This document shows, piece by piece, positions 23,986-33,581 of a stretch of 64,000 bases of DNA; position 1 is the first letter of the stretch, and every line of letters starts with the position of its first letter. The DNA is taken from positions 1-64,000 of the forward strand of contig JALEIR010000032.1 of assembly GCA_022769665.1 (NCBI GenBank), given 5' to 3'. The position numbers and the translations under genes were made by a program. The notes below the pieces were generated by a model. It worked only from the letters and a program-made list of their open reading frames with translations, did not search any database and had not been told where the DNA came from. The DNA comes from Lachnospiraceae bacterium (lineage in GTDB: Bacteria; Bacillota; Clostridia; Lachnospirales; Lachnospiraceae).

Positions 23986-25077
23986 ATGGAAGATAAACAG
24001 ACAAAGTACGGTGATTTGATTCACTATCTGGAAAATTTAATAACGGAAGGTAATTTGAAGGCGGGCGACAAGCTTCCCTCGGAGAATGAGCTGACAGAAC
24101 TGTTCGGAATCAGCAGACAGACTGTGCGAAAGGCTATCGGACTTCTGGAGGAGCAGGGAACAGTGCGCAGGGTCAGGGGAAGCGGTACATATGTGAGCTT
24201 TGACCGAAAGGAGAATCTGGAGCATAGGAATCGGATTGCGGTAGTGACAACTTATGTGGAAAGTTATATTTTCCCCAAGACCATTCAGGGCATCGAGAAA
24301 ATCTTGTTCGAGAGAGGGTATTCGGTTCAGATTTCCTTTACAAACAATACCTTGGAGAGAGAAAAAAATGTACTGACAGACCTAATCAGCCGGGATGATG
24401 TGGCCGGTATTATTGTGGAAGGAACGAAAAGCGGTTTACCCAATCCAAACCTGTACCTTTACAGACAACTGATGAACAGGAAAATCCCGATTGTCTTCAT
24501 CAATACTTATTATCCCGAGTTAGATGTGCCCCATGTATCGCTGAACGATGTAAAGACTGCCGAGACTGCAGTGAATTACCTGATAGGAAAGGGCCATGAG
24601 AACATCGGAGCCATCCTGAAGCTGGACGACGGTCAGGGTCGGCTGCGGTATTTGGGATATCTGAAGGCTATGGAAGCGGCGGGTCTGCAGGTTACGGATT
24701 CCAGAATGGTTTGGATTGATACGGATGAATCCAAGCAGCTGAATTACTGCCGGGACAAAATTTTGAACAGAGTGGAGGAGTGCAGTGCGCTTTTTTGCTA
24801 TAACGACCAGATTGCGTTCCAACTGATTCGAATGCTGACTGAGAGAGGAATCCGCGTGCCGGAGGATGTGTCTGTAATCAGTGTGGACGATTCGGATTTG
24901 GCTCTTCACAGCGAAGTACAGATTACTTCACTGCCTCATCCAAAGGAAAAACTGGGAGCAAAGGCAGCGGAAGTCCTGTTGGATATGATTGAAGGAAAAA
25001 AGGGTGCAAATACAGTGGAGTTTGACACCCGGATTGTGGAAAGGCAGTCCGTGTCGGAAAGAGTGCAGCAGCGGTAA
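23986..25077 (+). CDS. araR: arabinose-responsive transcriptional repressor, GntR HTH with LacI-type sensor
   Basis: 363 residues. N-terminal GntR winged helix (about 5-72): KYGDLIHYLENLI, KLPSENELTELFGISRQTVRKAI, and a wing with GSGTYV. C-terminal periplasmic-binding-like sensor of the LacI/GalR type (about 80-360). This combination is the AraR architecture; L-arabinose is the known inducer in Bacillus. The gene is followed by araA, a kinase and araD, which supports the name. No Shine-Dalgarno precedes the ATG. Confidence 0.92.
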   Translation: MEDKQTKYGDLIHYLENLITEGNLKAGDKLPSENELTELFGISRQTVRKAIGLLEEQGTVRRVRGSGTYVSFDRKENLEHRNRIAVVTTYVESYIFPKTIQGIEKILFERGYSVQISFTNNTLEREKNVLTDLISRDDVAGIIVEGTKSGLPNPNLYLYRQLMNRKIPIVFINTYYPELDVPHVSLNDVKTAETAVNYLIGKGHENIGAILKLDDGQGRLRYLGYLKAMEAAGLQVTDSRMVWIDTDESKQLNYCRDKILNRVEECSALFCYNDQIAFQLIRMLTERGIRVPEDVSVISVDDSDLALHSEVQITSLPHPKEKLGAKAAEVLLDMIEGKKGANTVEFDTRIVERQSVSERVQQR

Positions 25078-25096
25078 GGCTGCCGGCTGCTGCGAA
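25069..25096 (+). other. hairpin at the araR/araA boundary
   Basis: GCAGCAGCGG (overlapping the araR stop) can pair with CCGGCTGCTGC with one bulge. There is no T-run, so it is not a clear terminator; it may set relative expression of araR and the enzyme genes. The 85-bp gap shows no convincing separate promoter or AraR box. Confidence 0.4.
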
Positions 25097-25162
25097 GTAC
25101 AGTAGAGATAACGGCGGAAACAACCATAACTGCTGTAAGAATAAAAATATGGAGGATTTGAC

Positions 25163-26659
25163 ATGAAAGAAATGAAAAAGTATCAGTTTTGGTTTTGCAC
25201 AGGCTCTCAGGATTTGTATGGGGATGAGTGTCTGCGCAAGGTAGCAGCACATTCCCGGGAGATGGTGGAAGGCTTAAATGCTTCCGGCGTGCTTCCTTAT
25301 GAACTTGTGTGGAAACCGACTCTGATTGATCAGGCATCTATCCGCCGTACGTTTAATGAGGCGAATAACGATGAAAATTGTGCCGGTGTTATCACGTGGA
25401 TGCACACCTTTTCTCCGGCGAAGATGTGGATTATCGGCCTGCAGGAATATCACAAGCCGCTCTGCCATCTGCATACCCAGTTTAATGAGGAAATTCCTTA
25501 TGATACCATTGACATGGATTTTATGAATGAAAACCAGTCAGCTCACGGAGACAGAGAATACGGACATATCGTTACCCGCATGGGTATTGAGAGAAAAGTT
25601 ATTGTAGGGCACTGGAAGAATCCCGCCGTGGCCAAACAGCTGGCAGGCTGGATGCGCACGGCGGTGGGAGTTATGGAATCCTCTCATATACGTGTCTGCC
25701 GTGTGGGCGACAATATGAATAATGTGGCTGTAACCGAGGGAGACAAGGTGGAAGCTCAGGTAAAATTCGGCTGGGAAATTGACCATTACAACATCAATGA
25801 CGCCGTAGCTTATGTGGATGCGGTATCCAAGGCTCAGGTGGATGCCCTTGTGGAGGAGTATTACAGCAAGTATGAGATACTCCTTGAGGGCAGAGACCCC
25901 GAGGAGTTTAGAGAGCATGTTGCGGAACAGGCCCGGATTGAAATCGGACTGGAGAGGTTTTTGGAGGACGGTGATTATCATGCAATCGTGACTCATTTCG
26001 GCATGCTGGGCGGATTAAAGCAGCTGCCCGGTCTGGCAATCCAAAGGCTGATGGAGAAGGGATACGGCTTTGGCGCCGAGGGAGACTGGAAGACCGCTGC
26101 CATGGTACGCCTGATGAAGATTATGACGCAGGGCGAAAAAGATGCAAAGGGAACTTCCTTCATGGAGGATTACACATACAATTTTGTACCCGGAAAGGAA
26201 GGGATTTTGCAGGCTCATATGCTGGAAGTGTGTCCTACCATTGCCGATGGCCCCATCAGCATCAAGGTACAGCCTCTTTCCATGGGAAACCGTGAGGACC
26301 CTGCCCGTCTGGTATTTACCAGCAAGACAGGACCTGCTGTGGCAACCTCCCTTGTTGACCTGGGCAACAGATTCCGGCTGCTGGTAAATGCCGTGGAATG
26401 TAAGAAGTGTGAAAAGCCTATGCCGAAATTGCCTGTGGCAACAGCATTCTGGACGCCTCAGCCAAACCTGGAGGTGGGTGCAGCGGCATGGATTTTGGCC
26501 GGTGGTGCGCATCATACGGCATTTTCCTATGATTTGAGCGTACAGCAGATGGTTGACTGGGCGGATGCCATGGGAATCGAGAGCGTGGTTATCGATAAGG
26601 ATACTACCATTCCGGCCCTGAAAAATGAGCTGAGATGGAATTCCGTGTACTATAAATAA
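25163..26659 (+). CDS. araA: L-arabinose isomerase
   Basis: 498 residues, full length. Interconverts L-arabinose and L-ribulose, Mn-dependent, cytoplasmic. Family features: [12 protein letters not shown] at the N-terminus, [10 protein letters not shown] (about 90), [19 protein letters not shown] and the C-terminal [12 protein letters not shown] (about 450-461) with metal/substrate histidines. A good ribosome site (GGAGG) precedes the ATG. First enzyme gene of the operon. Confidence 0.98.
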   Translation: MKEMKKYQFWFCTGSQDLYGDECLRKVAAHSREMVEGLNASGVLPYELVWKPTLIDQASIRRTFNEANNDENCAGVITWMHTFSPAKMWIIGLQEYHKPLCHLHTQFNEEIPYDTIDMDFMNENQSAHGDREYGHIVTRMGIERKVIVGHWKNPAVAKQLAGWMRTAVGVMESSHIRVCRVGDNMNNVAVTEGDKVEAQVKFGWEIDHYNINDAVAYVDAVSKAQVDALVEEYYSKYEILLEGRDPEEFREHVAEQARIEIGLERFLEDGDYHAIVTHFGMLGGLKQLPGLAIQRLMEKGYGFGAEGDWKTAAMVRLMKIMTQGEKDAKGTSFMEDYTYNFVPGKEGILQAHMLEVCPTIADGPISIKVQPLSMGNREDPARLVFTSKTGPAVATSLVDLGNRFRLLVNAVECKKCEKPMPKLPVATAFWTPQPNLEVGAAAWILAGGAHHTAFSYDLSVQQMVDWADAMGIESVVIDKDTTIPALKNELRWNSVYYK

Positions 26660-26694
26660 TCGTATTTTTCAGAATAAACAGGAGGAGACATAAC

Positions 26695-28293
26695 ATGAGT
26701 GAAGCAGTGAAACATGCAATCAGAGAAGGAAAAACAGCTTTGGGTATCGAGTTTGGATCTACCCGAATCAAGGCTGTTTTGGTGGATGAAAGCCACAACC
26801 CCATTGCCATGGGAACCTATGATTGGGAAAACCGTCTGGAAAACAATATCTGGACTTACAGTCTGGAGGATATCTGGAATGGGCTGCAAGGATGCTATCG
26901 GAGTCTTGCGGAGGACGTGAAAGCCAAATACGACGAACCTCTGACGGTTATCGGCAGCATCGGCTTTTCCGGCATGATGCATGGCTATATGGCTTTTAAT
27001 GCGGCGGGTGAACTGTTGGTGCCCTTCCGCACCTGGAGAAATACCATGACGGAGGAAGCCTGCAGGGAACTGACTCCTCTGTTCCATTTCAATATTCCCC
27101 AGAGATGGAGTATTGCTCATCTTTATCAGGCGATTTTAAGCGGAGAAGAGCATGTAAAAGAGATTACCTTCTTTACAACACTGGCAGGTTACATCCATTG
27201 GAAGCTGTCAGGGGAAAAGGTGCTGGGTATCGGTGAGGCATCCGGTATGTTTCCCATTGATTCCGAAATTCGTGACTATGACAAAAAGATGCTTGCACAG
27301 TTTGATGAGTTGGTAGCTCCCAAAGACTTTCCATGGAAGCTGGAAGAGATTCTGCCCAAGGTATTGTGTGCCGGAGAGAAGGCAGGCGTGCTGACTGCCG
27401 AAGGAGCAAAACTGCTGGATCCCACGGGAACCCTGAAGCCCGGAATACCCATGTGCCCTCCCGAGGGAGATGCGGGAACGGGTATGGTAGCAACCAACAG
27501 CGTGAAGGTGCGCACCGGAAATATCTCTGCGGGAACTTCTATTTTCTCCATGGTAGTTACGGAGAAAGCTTTGGAGAATGTACATGAAGAAATTGATATG
27601 GTGACCACACCCGACGGAAATCCGGTCGCAATGGTACACTGCAACAACTGTACTTCCGATCTGAATGCATGGGTTAACCTCTTTGATGAGTTTGCAGGTA
27701 AATTTGGCATGAAGATAGATAAGAACGACCTTTACGGAACGCTGTACAGGGAGGCTTTGAAGGCCGACCCGGACTGCGGCGGTCTTGTGGCATATAATTA
27801 TTTTTCCGGTGAGCCGGTGACCGGATTGAACGAGGGACGCCCTATGTTTGTACGCACACCGGATGCAAAATTCAGCCTGGCAAACTTCATGAGAAGCCAT
27901 CTGTACAGCGCTATGGCTACTCTGAAAATCGGAAACGATATTCTGCTGAAGGAGGAGCATGTAAAGGTGGATTCCCTGATGGGACACGGCGGGCTGTTTA
28001 AAACGCCTGTGGTGGGACAACAGCTCATGGCGGCTGCATTTGACTCTCCGGTTACGGTGATGGATACGGCAAGCGAGGGAGGTGCCTGGGGTATGGCTGT
28101 GCTGGCGGCATTTATGCAGGAAAAGGCAGCCGATGAGACGCTTCCCGATTACCTGACAAACAGAATTTTTGCAGGTCAGACCGGAACCACGATTGCTCCC
28201 AAAGCAGAGGATGTAGCAGGTTTTGATGCTTTTGTGGAAAAATATAAGAGTACTCTGATTGCAGAGAAAGCTGCGGTTGAAGGACTTCGTTAA
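26695..28293 (+). CDS. FGGY-family carbohydrate kinase, probable L-ribulokinase
   Basis: 532 residues, two actin-like ATPase domains. [15 protein letters not shown] (about 17-31) is the phosphate-1 loop, [28 protein letters not shown] (about 258-285) and the C-terminal [21 protein letters not shown] (about 430-450) follow. It does not look like classical AraB; it resembles the alternative clostridial ribulokinase group (AraK). Its place between araA and araD makes L-ribulose + ATP to ribulose-5-phosphate the likely reaction. Confidence 0.85.
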   Translation: MSEAVKHAIREGKTALGIEFGSTRIKAVLVDESHNPIAMGTYDWENRLENNIWTYSLEDIWNGLQGCYRSLAEDVKAKYDEPLTVIGSIGFSGMMHGYMAFNAAGELLVPFRTWRNTMTEEACRELTPLFHFNIPQRWSIAHLYQAILSGEEHVKEITFFTTLAGYIHWKLSGEKVLGIGEASGMFPIDSEIRDYDKKMLAQFDELVAPKDFPWKLEEILPKVLCAGEKAGVLTAEGAKLLDPTGTLKPGIPMCPPEGDAGTGMVATNSVKVRTGNISAGTSIFSMVVTEKALENVHEEIDMVTTPDGNPVAMVHCNNCTSDLNAWVNLFDEFAGKFGMKIDKNDLYGTLYREALKADPDCGGLVAYNYFSGEPVTGLNEGRPMFVRTPDAKFSLANFMRSHLYSAMATLKIGNDILLKEEHVKVDSLMGHGGLFKTPVVGQQLMAAAFDSPVTVMDTASEGGAWGMAVLAAFMQEKAADETLPDYLTNRIFAGQTGTTIAPKAEDVAGFDAFVEKYKSTLIAEKAAVEGLR

Positions 28294-28373
28294 CACAATA
28301 ATTATGAGACTGTCCGACAGAATTGCTGCTGATTCACAGGCAGAACGATAAATTGAAATATGGAGAGAAAAAC

Positions 28374-29078
28374 ATGTTAGAGGAATTAAAGCAACTGGTA
28401 TATGAAGCAAATATGGATTTACCCCGCTACGGACTTGTCACCTTTACATGGGGAAATGTCAGCGCCATTGACAGGGCAAGCGGTCTGTTTGTCATCAAGC
28501 CCAGCGGTGTGGAATATGACAAGTTAAAGCCCGAGGATATGGTAGTGGTGGATTTAAACGGCAAAAAGGTGGAGGGACGATACAATCCCTCCTCGGATAC
28601 AGCTACTCATACGGAACTGTATAAGGCGTTCCCGGAGATTGGCGGTATCGTACATACGCATTCTTCTTATGCAACCAGCTGGGCACAGGCAGGGCGCAGT
28701 ATCCCCTGTTACGGTACAACTCACGCGGATTACATCTACGGAGAGGTACCCTGCGTGAGGTGCCTGACAAAGGAAGAGATTGAAGAAGCATATGAGGAAA
28801 ATACAGGACACCTGATTGTGAATGAGTTCCGCAGGATGGGCAAGGATCCTGTAGCCGTGCCCGCGGTGCTCTGTAAAAACCACGGACCTTTTGCCTGGGG
28901 AAAGGATGCAAAGGAAGCTGTACACAATGCAGTGGTATTGGAGGAGGTTGCCAAGATGGCATACCGCGCGGAGACTATCAATCCACGGATCCAGCCTGCA
29001 CCTTGTGAGCTTCAGGATAAGCATTATTACAGAAAGCACGGAGCAAACGCATATTACGGACAGAAGGCGGAGAATTAG
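28374..29078 (+). CDS. araD: L-ribulose-5-phosphate 4-epimerase
   Basis: 234 residues, class II aldolase/epimerase fold. Zinc ligands are visible: HTHSSYAT (about 95-102) and the later His in KNHGPFAWG (about 171), and [13 protein letters not shown] (about 119-131) is diagnostic for the AraD group. Converts L-ribulose-5-P to D-xylulose-5-P. The ATG at 28374 is chosen for GGAGAG upstream; the upstream extension of the frame lacks a good start. Confidence 0.97.
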   Translation: MLEELKQLVYEANMDLPRYGLVTFTWGNVSAIDRASGLFVIKPSGVEYDKLKPEDMVVVDLNGKKVEGRYNPSSDTATHTELYKAFPEIGGIVHTHSSYATSWAQAGRSIPCYGTTHADYIYGEVPCVRCLTKEEIEEAYEENTGHLIVNEFRRMGKDPVAVPAVLCKNHGPFAWGKDAKEAVHNAVVLEEVAKMAYRAETINPRIQPAPCELQDKHYYRKHGANAYYGQKAEN

Positions 29079-29128
29079 TGAAAAGTCTTGTGTGTCCGAG
29101 CACATTGGGCATTTTTCGGAGAAAAGTG

Positions 29129-29157
29129 TAGACGAACCCAAAGAACTGTGGTAGTAT
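29129..29157 (+). promoter_or_regulatory. weak internal promoter before transketolase genes
   Basis: TAGACG, 17 bp, TAGTAT in the 128-bp gap after araD. Both hexamers deviate from consensus; it may give some araR-independent expression. No AraR-like palindrome is seen here. Confidence 0.3.
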
Positions 29158-29206
29158 AGGTTCTGATAGAAAGTGTTGCCGCACAGGCGGCAGAATGGAG
29201 GAGACG

Positions 29207-30049
29207 ATGAACAATTTAGAACTGCAGAAGCACGCGAATGATGTGCGTAAAGGCATTGTAACGGCAGTTCACAGTGCAAAGGCAGGACATCCCGGCGGAT
29301 CTCTTTCCGCAGCAGATATTTTTACTTATCTGTATTTTGAAGAAATGAATATCGATCCCAAGAATCCCGATAAAGAGGACAGGGACCGTTTTGTATTGTC
29401 CAAGGGTCATACAGCTCCCGGACTTTATTCCGCCTTGGCCTACAGAGGATTCTTCCCTGTTGAGGATTTGAAAACCTTAAGACATCTTGGCTCTTATCTG
29501 CAGGGACATCCCTGTATTCATATTCCCGGCGTAGATATGTCCTCCGGTTCTTTGGGACAGGGTATTTCCGCAGCTGTCGGTATGGCACTTGGGGCAAAGC
29601 TGGGACAAAAGGACTTCCGTGTATACACTCTTCTGGGCGATGGAGAGATAGAGGAGGGACAGGTCTGGGAAGCAGCTATGTTTGCCGGATTCCGTAAGCT
29701 GGATAATCTCTGTGTCATCGTAGATAACAATAATCTGCAGATTGACGGACCGATTGATCAGGTATGTTCTCCTTATCCCATTGACAAGAAGTTTGAGGCA
29801 TTTAATTTCCATGTTATCAATGTGGATGCACACGATTTTGATGCGCTTCGGGCGGCTTTTCAGGAAGCAAGAGAAACTAAGGGCATGCCTACCTGTATTG
29901 TGGCACACAGCTTAAAGGGTAAGGGCGTTTCCTTCATGGAGAACAGTGTTGACTGGCACGGCAAGGCTCCCAATGACGAGGAGTATGCAGTGGCAATGGC
30001 CGATTTGGAGAAAATTGGTGCAGAATTAGAGAAAGCAGGTGAAGCATAA
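29207..30049 (+). CDS. transketolase, N-terminal (TPP-binding) subunit
   Basis: 280 residues. Carries the PP domain of transketolase: KAGHPGGSLSAADIFTYLYF (about 25-44), SKGHTAPGLYSALA, and the TPP motif GDGEIEEGQVWEAAMFAG (about 143-160) with DNNNLQIDG. With the next gene it forms a complete split transketolase. It removes xylulose-5-P made by the arabinose genes. ATG 29207 is preferred because GGAGGAG lies 5 bases upstream; ATG 29195 overlaps that site. Confidence 0.96.
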   Translation: MNNLELQKHANDVRKGIVTAVHSAKAGHPGGSLSAADIFTYLYFEEMNIDPKNPDKEDRDRFVLSKGHTAPGLYSALAYRGFFPVEDLKTLRHLGSYLQGHPCIHIPGVDMSSGSLGQGISAAVGMALGAKLGQKDFRVYTLLGDGEIEEGQVWEAAMFAGFRKLDNLCVIVDNNNLQIDGPIDQVCSPYPIDKKFEAFNFHVINVDAHDFDALRAAFQEARETKGMPTCIVAHSLKGKGVSFMENSVDWHGKAPNDEEYAVAMADLEKIGAELEKAGEA

Positions 30050-30990
30050 TGGCAGATGTGAAAAAGATTGCAACCCGTGAAAGCTACGGTAATGCTCTGA
30101 AGGAGCTGGCCGAAGAGTTCCCCAATCTGGTAGTGCTGGATGCTGACCTTGCGGCAGCTACCAAGACAGGTATTTTTAAGAAAGCTTATCCTGACCGCCA
30201 CATTGACTGCGGTATCGCAGAGTGCAATATGATGGGCGTGGCAGCAGGCTTATCTCTGACAGGAAAGATTCCTTTTGTAAGTTCTTTTGCTATGTTTGCG
30301 GCAGGACGTGCCTTTGAACAGGTGCGTAATTCTATCGGATATCCTCATCTGAATGTAAAAATCGGTGCTACTCATGCCGGTATTACCGTAGGTGAGGACG
30401 GCGCTACCCATCAGTGTAACGAGGATATTGCTCTGATGAGAACCATTCCCGGCATGGTAGTTATGTGTCCTGCAGATGACGTTGAAGCAAAAGCAGCAGT
30501 AAGAGCAGCGCTGGAGTATGACGGCCCCGTTTATATCAGATTCGGACGTGCAGCTGTGCCTGTAATCAACGACAAGCCCGATTATAAATTTGAAATCGGC
30601 AAGGGTACTGTTGTCCGTGAAGGTAAGGATGTTACGATTGTTGCCACCGGTATCTGTGTAGATTCTGCTTTGGGTGCAGCGGAAAAGCTGGCAGCAGAGG
30701 GAATTGACGCTGAGGTGGTAAGCATTTGTACCATCAAGCCTCTGGATGAGGATATTATTGTAAAGAGCGCAAAGAAGACCGGCAAGGTTGTCACTGTGGA
30801 GGAACATTCCGTAATCGGCGGCCTGGGCAGCGCAGTATGTGATTGCCTGTCCGAGAAACTTCCTACTCCCGTGAAGAAAATCGGGATGCAGGATGTCTTC
30901 GGCGAGTCCGGTTCCGCAGCAGCCCTGGTTGCAAAATACGGTCTGGATGCTGAGGGCGTTTACAAATCCGTGAAAGAATTTGTTAAGTAA
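30049..30990 (+). CDS. transketolase, C-terminal subunit
   Basis: 313 residues, with the PYR domain (ATRESYGNALKELAEE, FRKAYPDRHIDCGIAECNM-like segment, SFAMFAAGRAFEQVRN) and the C-terminal transketolase domain. The TPP-activating glutamate sits in the CGIAECNMM segment (about 51-59). Its start overlaps the stop of the N-terminal subunit by one base (TAATG), ensuring matched synthesis. It ends at a strong terminator. Confidence 0.96.
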   Translation: MADVKKIATRESYGNALKELAEEFPNLVVLDADLAAATKTGIFKKAYPDRHIDCGIAECNMMGVAAGLSLTGKIPFVSSFAMFAAGRAFEQVRNSIGYPHLNVKIGATHAGITVGEDGATHQCNEDIALMRTIPGMVVMCPADDVEAKAAVRAALEYDGPVYIRFGRAAVPVINDKPDYKFEIGKGTVVREGKDVTIVATGICVDSALGAAEKLAAEGIDAEVVSICTIKPLDEDIIVKSAKKTGKVVTVEEHSVIGGLGSAVCDCLSEKLPTPVKKIGMQDVFGESGSAAALVAKYGLDAEGVYKSVKEFVK

Positions 30991-31018
30991 TAAAGCGATT
31001 TTCCTGTAAAACAAGAAG

Positions 31019-31049
31019 ACGGTACAGACATTTGTCTGTGCCGTTTTTT
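31019..31049 (+). terminator. intrinsic terminator of the arabinose/transketolase operon
   Basis: ACGGTACAGACA and TGTCTGTGCCGT (31019-31044) form a stem with one T.G wobble, followed by six T. Strong, 28 bp after the last gene. Confidence 0.92.
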
Positions 31050-31164
31050 AATTCTTAATGATTAATTAAACAACTTTGATACAATTTGTGTTTATATTAT
31101 CTTGCAGAAGGGCAGAAAACAGAGTCAGCGAGAGTATCTGTCCAAAGTTACAGGGGGCGAAAAA

Positions 31165-32076
31165 ATGTCGGAGGGCAAAAGAAGAGAAGCAGATTGGGAG
31201 CCTGAGATTATATGTACAAAGAGAAATCCGTATCTGGTGGATTATGAGAAACAAAGAAAACTGCGGGAGAGAAGAGCAGATATCCCCGAACCGCAGAGAC
31301 ATCGGGCACAAGAACCGAAAAACGGCAGACATGAGACAATGCACAGCAGAAGCAGACGGATAGAGAAAAGAAAGCGTCTGTACAGAAAAAGGCTCAAGAT
31401 GTGTATTTTTGCGTTTTGTATTGTCATGGTACTTTGTTTTTTACTGATGAAACAGGGAAGCATTGCGGTGACAGAAAGCAACAGAAGAAATACGGGGACA
31501 TCTGAAGGAAGTGTGTCGGACAGTTACGATAACGGAATACAGACAGGAAGTATACAGGGATTGCCGGCTGTTAAATTTGCCGCGCATCCTGACTGGACTG
31601 AGGATTTTCTGACACCCAATGAATATTCCAGACCGGGGGAGCCGCTTACGGAAGTGACCAATATTTTTGTTCACTATACCGCGAACCCCGGAACCAGTGC
31701 TGCCCAGAACCGAAGCTATTTTGAACAGCAAAAGGATGTTCATGAAGCCAGCGTCAGCGCACATTTTATCATAGGTTATGAGGGGGAAATTATTCAATGT
31801 ATCCCGCTGGATGAAATTGCTTATGCGGTACAGACGAGGAACTATGATTCCGTGTCTATCGAGTGCTGTTATAAAGCAAAGGACGGCTCCTTTACGCAGG
31901 AAACCTACGATTCCCTGATTTCCCTTCTGGCCTGGCTGACAGATATTTATGACCTGGAAACGGAGGATATTCTGCGGCATTATGACTGCGGAGGAAAGAA
32001 ATGCCCACTCTATTATACGGAACACCCGGACGCATGGGAGCGCTTAAAAGAGGATGTGGCGAATGCCATACAGTGA
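31165..32076 (+). CDS. membrane-anchored N-acetylmuramoyl-L-alanine amidase (Amidase_2)
   Basis: 303 residues. A cytoplasmic basic N-terminus (about 1-75, rich in R/K), one membrane helix (about 78-95, CIFAFCIVMVLCFLLM), and an extracellular amidase_2/PGRP domain (about 145-300) with the zinc His in IFVHYTANPG, HFIIGYEGEI, and the second ligand region ILRHYDCGGKKCP. It cleaves the lactyl-amide bond of peptidoglycan. The ATG at 31165 follows AGGGGG; an upstream in-frame start at 31102 lacks a site. Confidence 0.88.
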   Translation: MSEGKRREADWEPEIICTKRNPYLVDYEKQRKLRERRADIPEPQRHRAQEPKNGRHETMHSRSRRIEKRKRLYRKRLKMCIFAFCIVMVLCFLLMKQGSIAVTESNRRNTGTSEGSVSDSYDNGIQTGSIQGLPAVKFAAHPDWTEDFLTPNEYSRPGEPLTEVTNIFVHYTANPGTSAAQNRSYFEQQKDVHEASVSAHFIIGYEGEIIQCIPLDEIAYAVQTRNYDSVSIECCYKAKDGSFTQETYDSLISLLAWLTDIYDLETEDILRHYDCGGKKCPLYYTEHPDAWERLKEDVANAIQ

Positions 32077-32149
32077 GCCGAGGGTAGAATTTATGTTGCG
32101 GTTACGTGGTTTTTCTGGTAAAATGAGGCTGTAAATGAGGAGGCACATA

Positions 32150-32812
32150 ATGAATATTTTATCTCCGTCGATTTTATCGGCTGATTTTTGTAAATTGGGT
32201 GAACAAATAAAGGAAGTAGAACTTGCAGGAGCTAAGTATCTGCATATAGATGTGATGGACGGTATTTTTGTGCCGTCCATTTCCTATGGCATGCCGGTTA
32301 TCAGATCCATCCGCAAATGTTCGGACATCTTCTTTGATGTCCATCTGATGATTGACAGACCGGAACGGTATCTGAAGGAATTCGCGGAAAGTGGAGCCGA
32401 TTTGATTAATTTTCATCTGGAGGCTACGGAGGACGTAAAGGGGACCATTGCAAAGATACGTGGTCTCGGGAAAAAGGTGGGTATTACCATGAAACCCGGA
32501 ACTCCTGCAGAAGCTGTAAAGCCTTATCTTGAACTGGTAGATATGGTGCTGGTTATGACCGTGGAGCCGGGCTTCGGAGGACAGAAGCTGATGCCGGAAT
32601 GTCTGGATAAGGTTAAGGAAATCCGTAAAATGATTACAGACAGAGGGCTGAACGCAGATATTGAGGTAGACGGCGGCATCAATGTCGACAATGTGGAACT
32701 TGCACTGGAATCGGGTGCCAATGTTATCGTGGCCGGCTCGGCAGTGTTTAAAAATGATATTGCGGCAAATGTCAGAAATTTCTTGCGCAAATTTGGGACA
32801 GATCAAACGTAG
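32150..32812 (+). CDS. rpe: ribulose-phosphate 3-epimerase
   Basis: 220 residues, TIM barrel. Signature sequences: LSPSILSADF at the N-terminus, HIDVMDGIFVPSIS (about 34-47), HLMID, VEPGFGGQKLMPE (about 138-150) and VDGGINVDN (about 173-181), with the metal-binding His/Asp residues in place. Interconverts D-ribulose-5-P and D-xylulose-5-P, linking the arabinose products to the pentose phosphate cycle. GAGGAGG precedes the ATG at 32150. Confidence 0.97.
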   Translation: MNILSPSILSADFCKLGEQIKEVELAGAKYLHIDVMDGIFVPSISYGMPVIRSIRKCSDIFFDVHLMIDRPERYLKEFAESGADLINFHLEATEDVKGTIAKIRGLGKKVGITMKPGTPAEAVKPYLELVDMVLVMTVEPGFGGQKLMPECLDKVKEIRKMITDRGLNADIEVDGGINVDNVELALESGANVIVAGSAVFKNDIAANVRNFLRKFGTDQT

Positions 32813-32865
32813 CCGGACAGTTATAGATTGTGTGAAGTGTGCCGATAATCTTCTTAAACAACGAT

Positions 32866-32901
32866 GCTTTGCCTTGTGGGTAACTTAAGATAGGGCAAAG
32901 C
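32866..32901 (+). other. hairpin before the gene at 32919
   Basis: GCTTTGCC (32866-32873) and GGGCAAAGC (32893-32901) form an 8-bp stem without a T-run, just upstream of the ribosome site GGAGAGGAG. It may be a leftover terminator after rpe or a leader element. Confidence 0.4.
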
Positions 32902-32918
32902 CGGGAGAGGAGACGGCA

Positions 32919-33536
32919 ATGCAGCTTGGGGGAATCAGTGGGAATCACAGTACGGACAGTCATCAGGTGACGAATTGTATGCACGACCATACACATACCA
33001 AACAAGGAGCGTCTGCAGCCTCCGGTGTGAGTGCCAAAGCATTTCAGGTGCAGCAATCAAAGCAGGAGGCACAGCTTTCACTTACAAATCTGATACGGAA
33101 TCTGTTGGGAGGTGGAAAGCACTTATGGAAGGGCTTTTGGGGAAACGGTTCCACAGCTTCACTTTCCGCGGAAGAGAGCGGAGATAAATCAGGACAGCAG
33201 GTTGTGATGCAGCTTGGTGAAGAGATGAATCCTTACTTTCAGACACTTTCGGACAATAGCCCGGTAACCGGGATGCCGCTTGTGCAAAGGATACGTTCCA
33301 GAGTAAAGGGTGTGACAGGACAGCTCGCGGGAAAGCTGCCGGGCCGTTTCTTTCGTTTTCAGGCGAAAAACTCTTTTCAGGCGAGGTCGGAACAGAAGCC
33401 TGAAGAGAATTTACGAAAGCGGAGTAAGTATAGAAAAGATGAACTGGAGATAGACTGTATATTGACGGACGAAAGCTATCTGCTGGATTCCTATGACAGA
33501 AAGGGAGAATATAGTCAGCTGACTACCAAAAAGTAA
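32919..33536 (+). CDS. hypothetical protein, unrecognised
   Basis: 205 residues; I do not recognise a family. The N-terminus is His/Thr/Ser-rich (HDHTHTKQGASAASG), there are no membrane helices or signal peptide, and the C-terminal third is strongly basic then acidic (RKRSKYRKDELEIDCIL). The coding nature is supported by a strong ribosome site (GGAGAGGAG 8 bases before ATG) and a single open frame over 600 bp. It may be exported or surface-associated in some unknown way, but nothing shows this. It follows rpe by 106 bp. Confidence 0.6.
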   Translation: MQLGGISGNHSTDSHQVTNCMHDHTHTKQGASAASGVSAKAFQVQQSKQEAQLSLTNLIRNLLGGGKHLWKGFWGNGSTASLSAEESGDKSGQQVVMQLGEEMNPYFQTLSDNSPVTGMPLVQRIRSRVKGVTGQLAGKLPGRFFRFQAKNSFQARSEQKPEENLRKRSKYRKDELEIDCILTDESYLLDSYDRKGEYSQLTTKK

Positions 33537-33545
33537 GCCCTTCCA

Positions 33546-33575
33546 TTGACACAGAAGGGGAATTTGTGTTATTCT
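33546..33575 (+). promoter_or_regulatory. promoter of the metG T-box transcript
   Basis: TTGACA (33546-33551), 18 bp, TATTCT (33570-33575). Transcription would start about 33582, just before the first conserved T-box sequence. Confidence 0.6.
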
Positions 33576-33581
33576 GTTTGA

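Noticed and set aside
27208-28410. 400-codon open frame antisense to the kinase gene
   Set aside because: Same reason: shadow of a well-supported gene; sequence is low in hydrophobic patterning and has no motif.
29207-30990. Frameshifted single transketolase
   Set aside because: Two-subunit transketolases are normal in Clostridia; the junction has a clean stop-start overlap.
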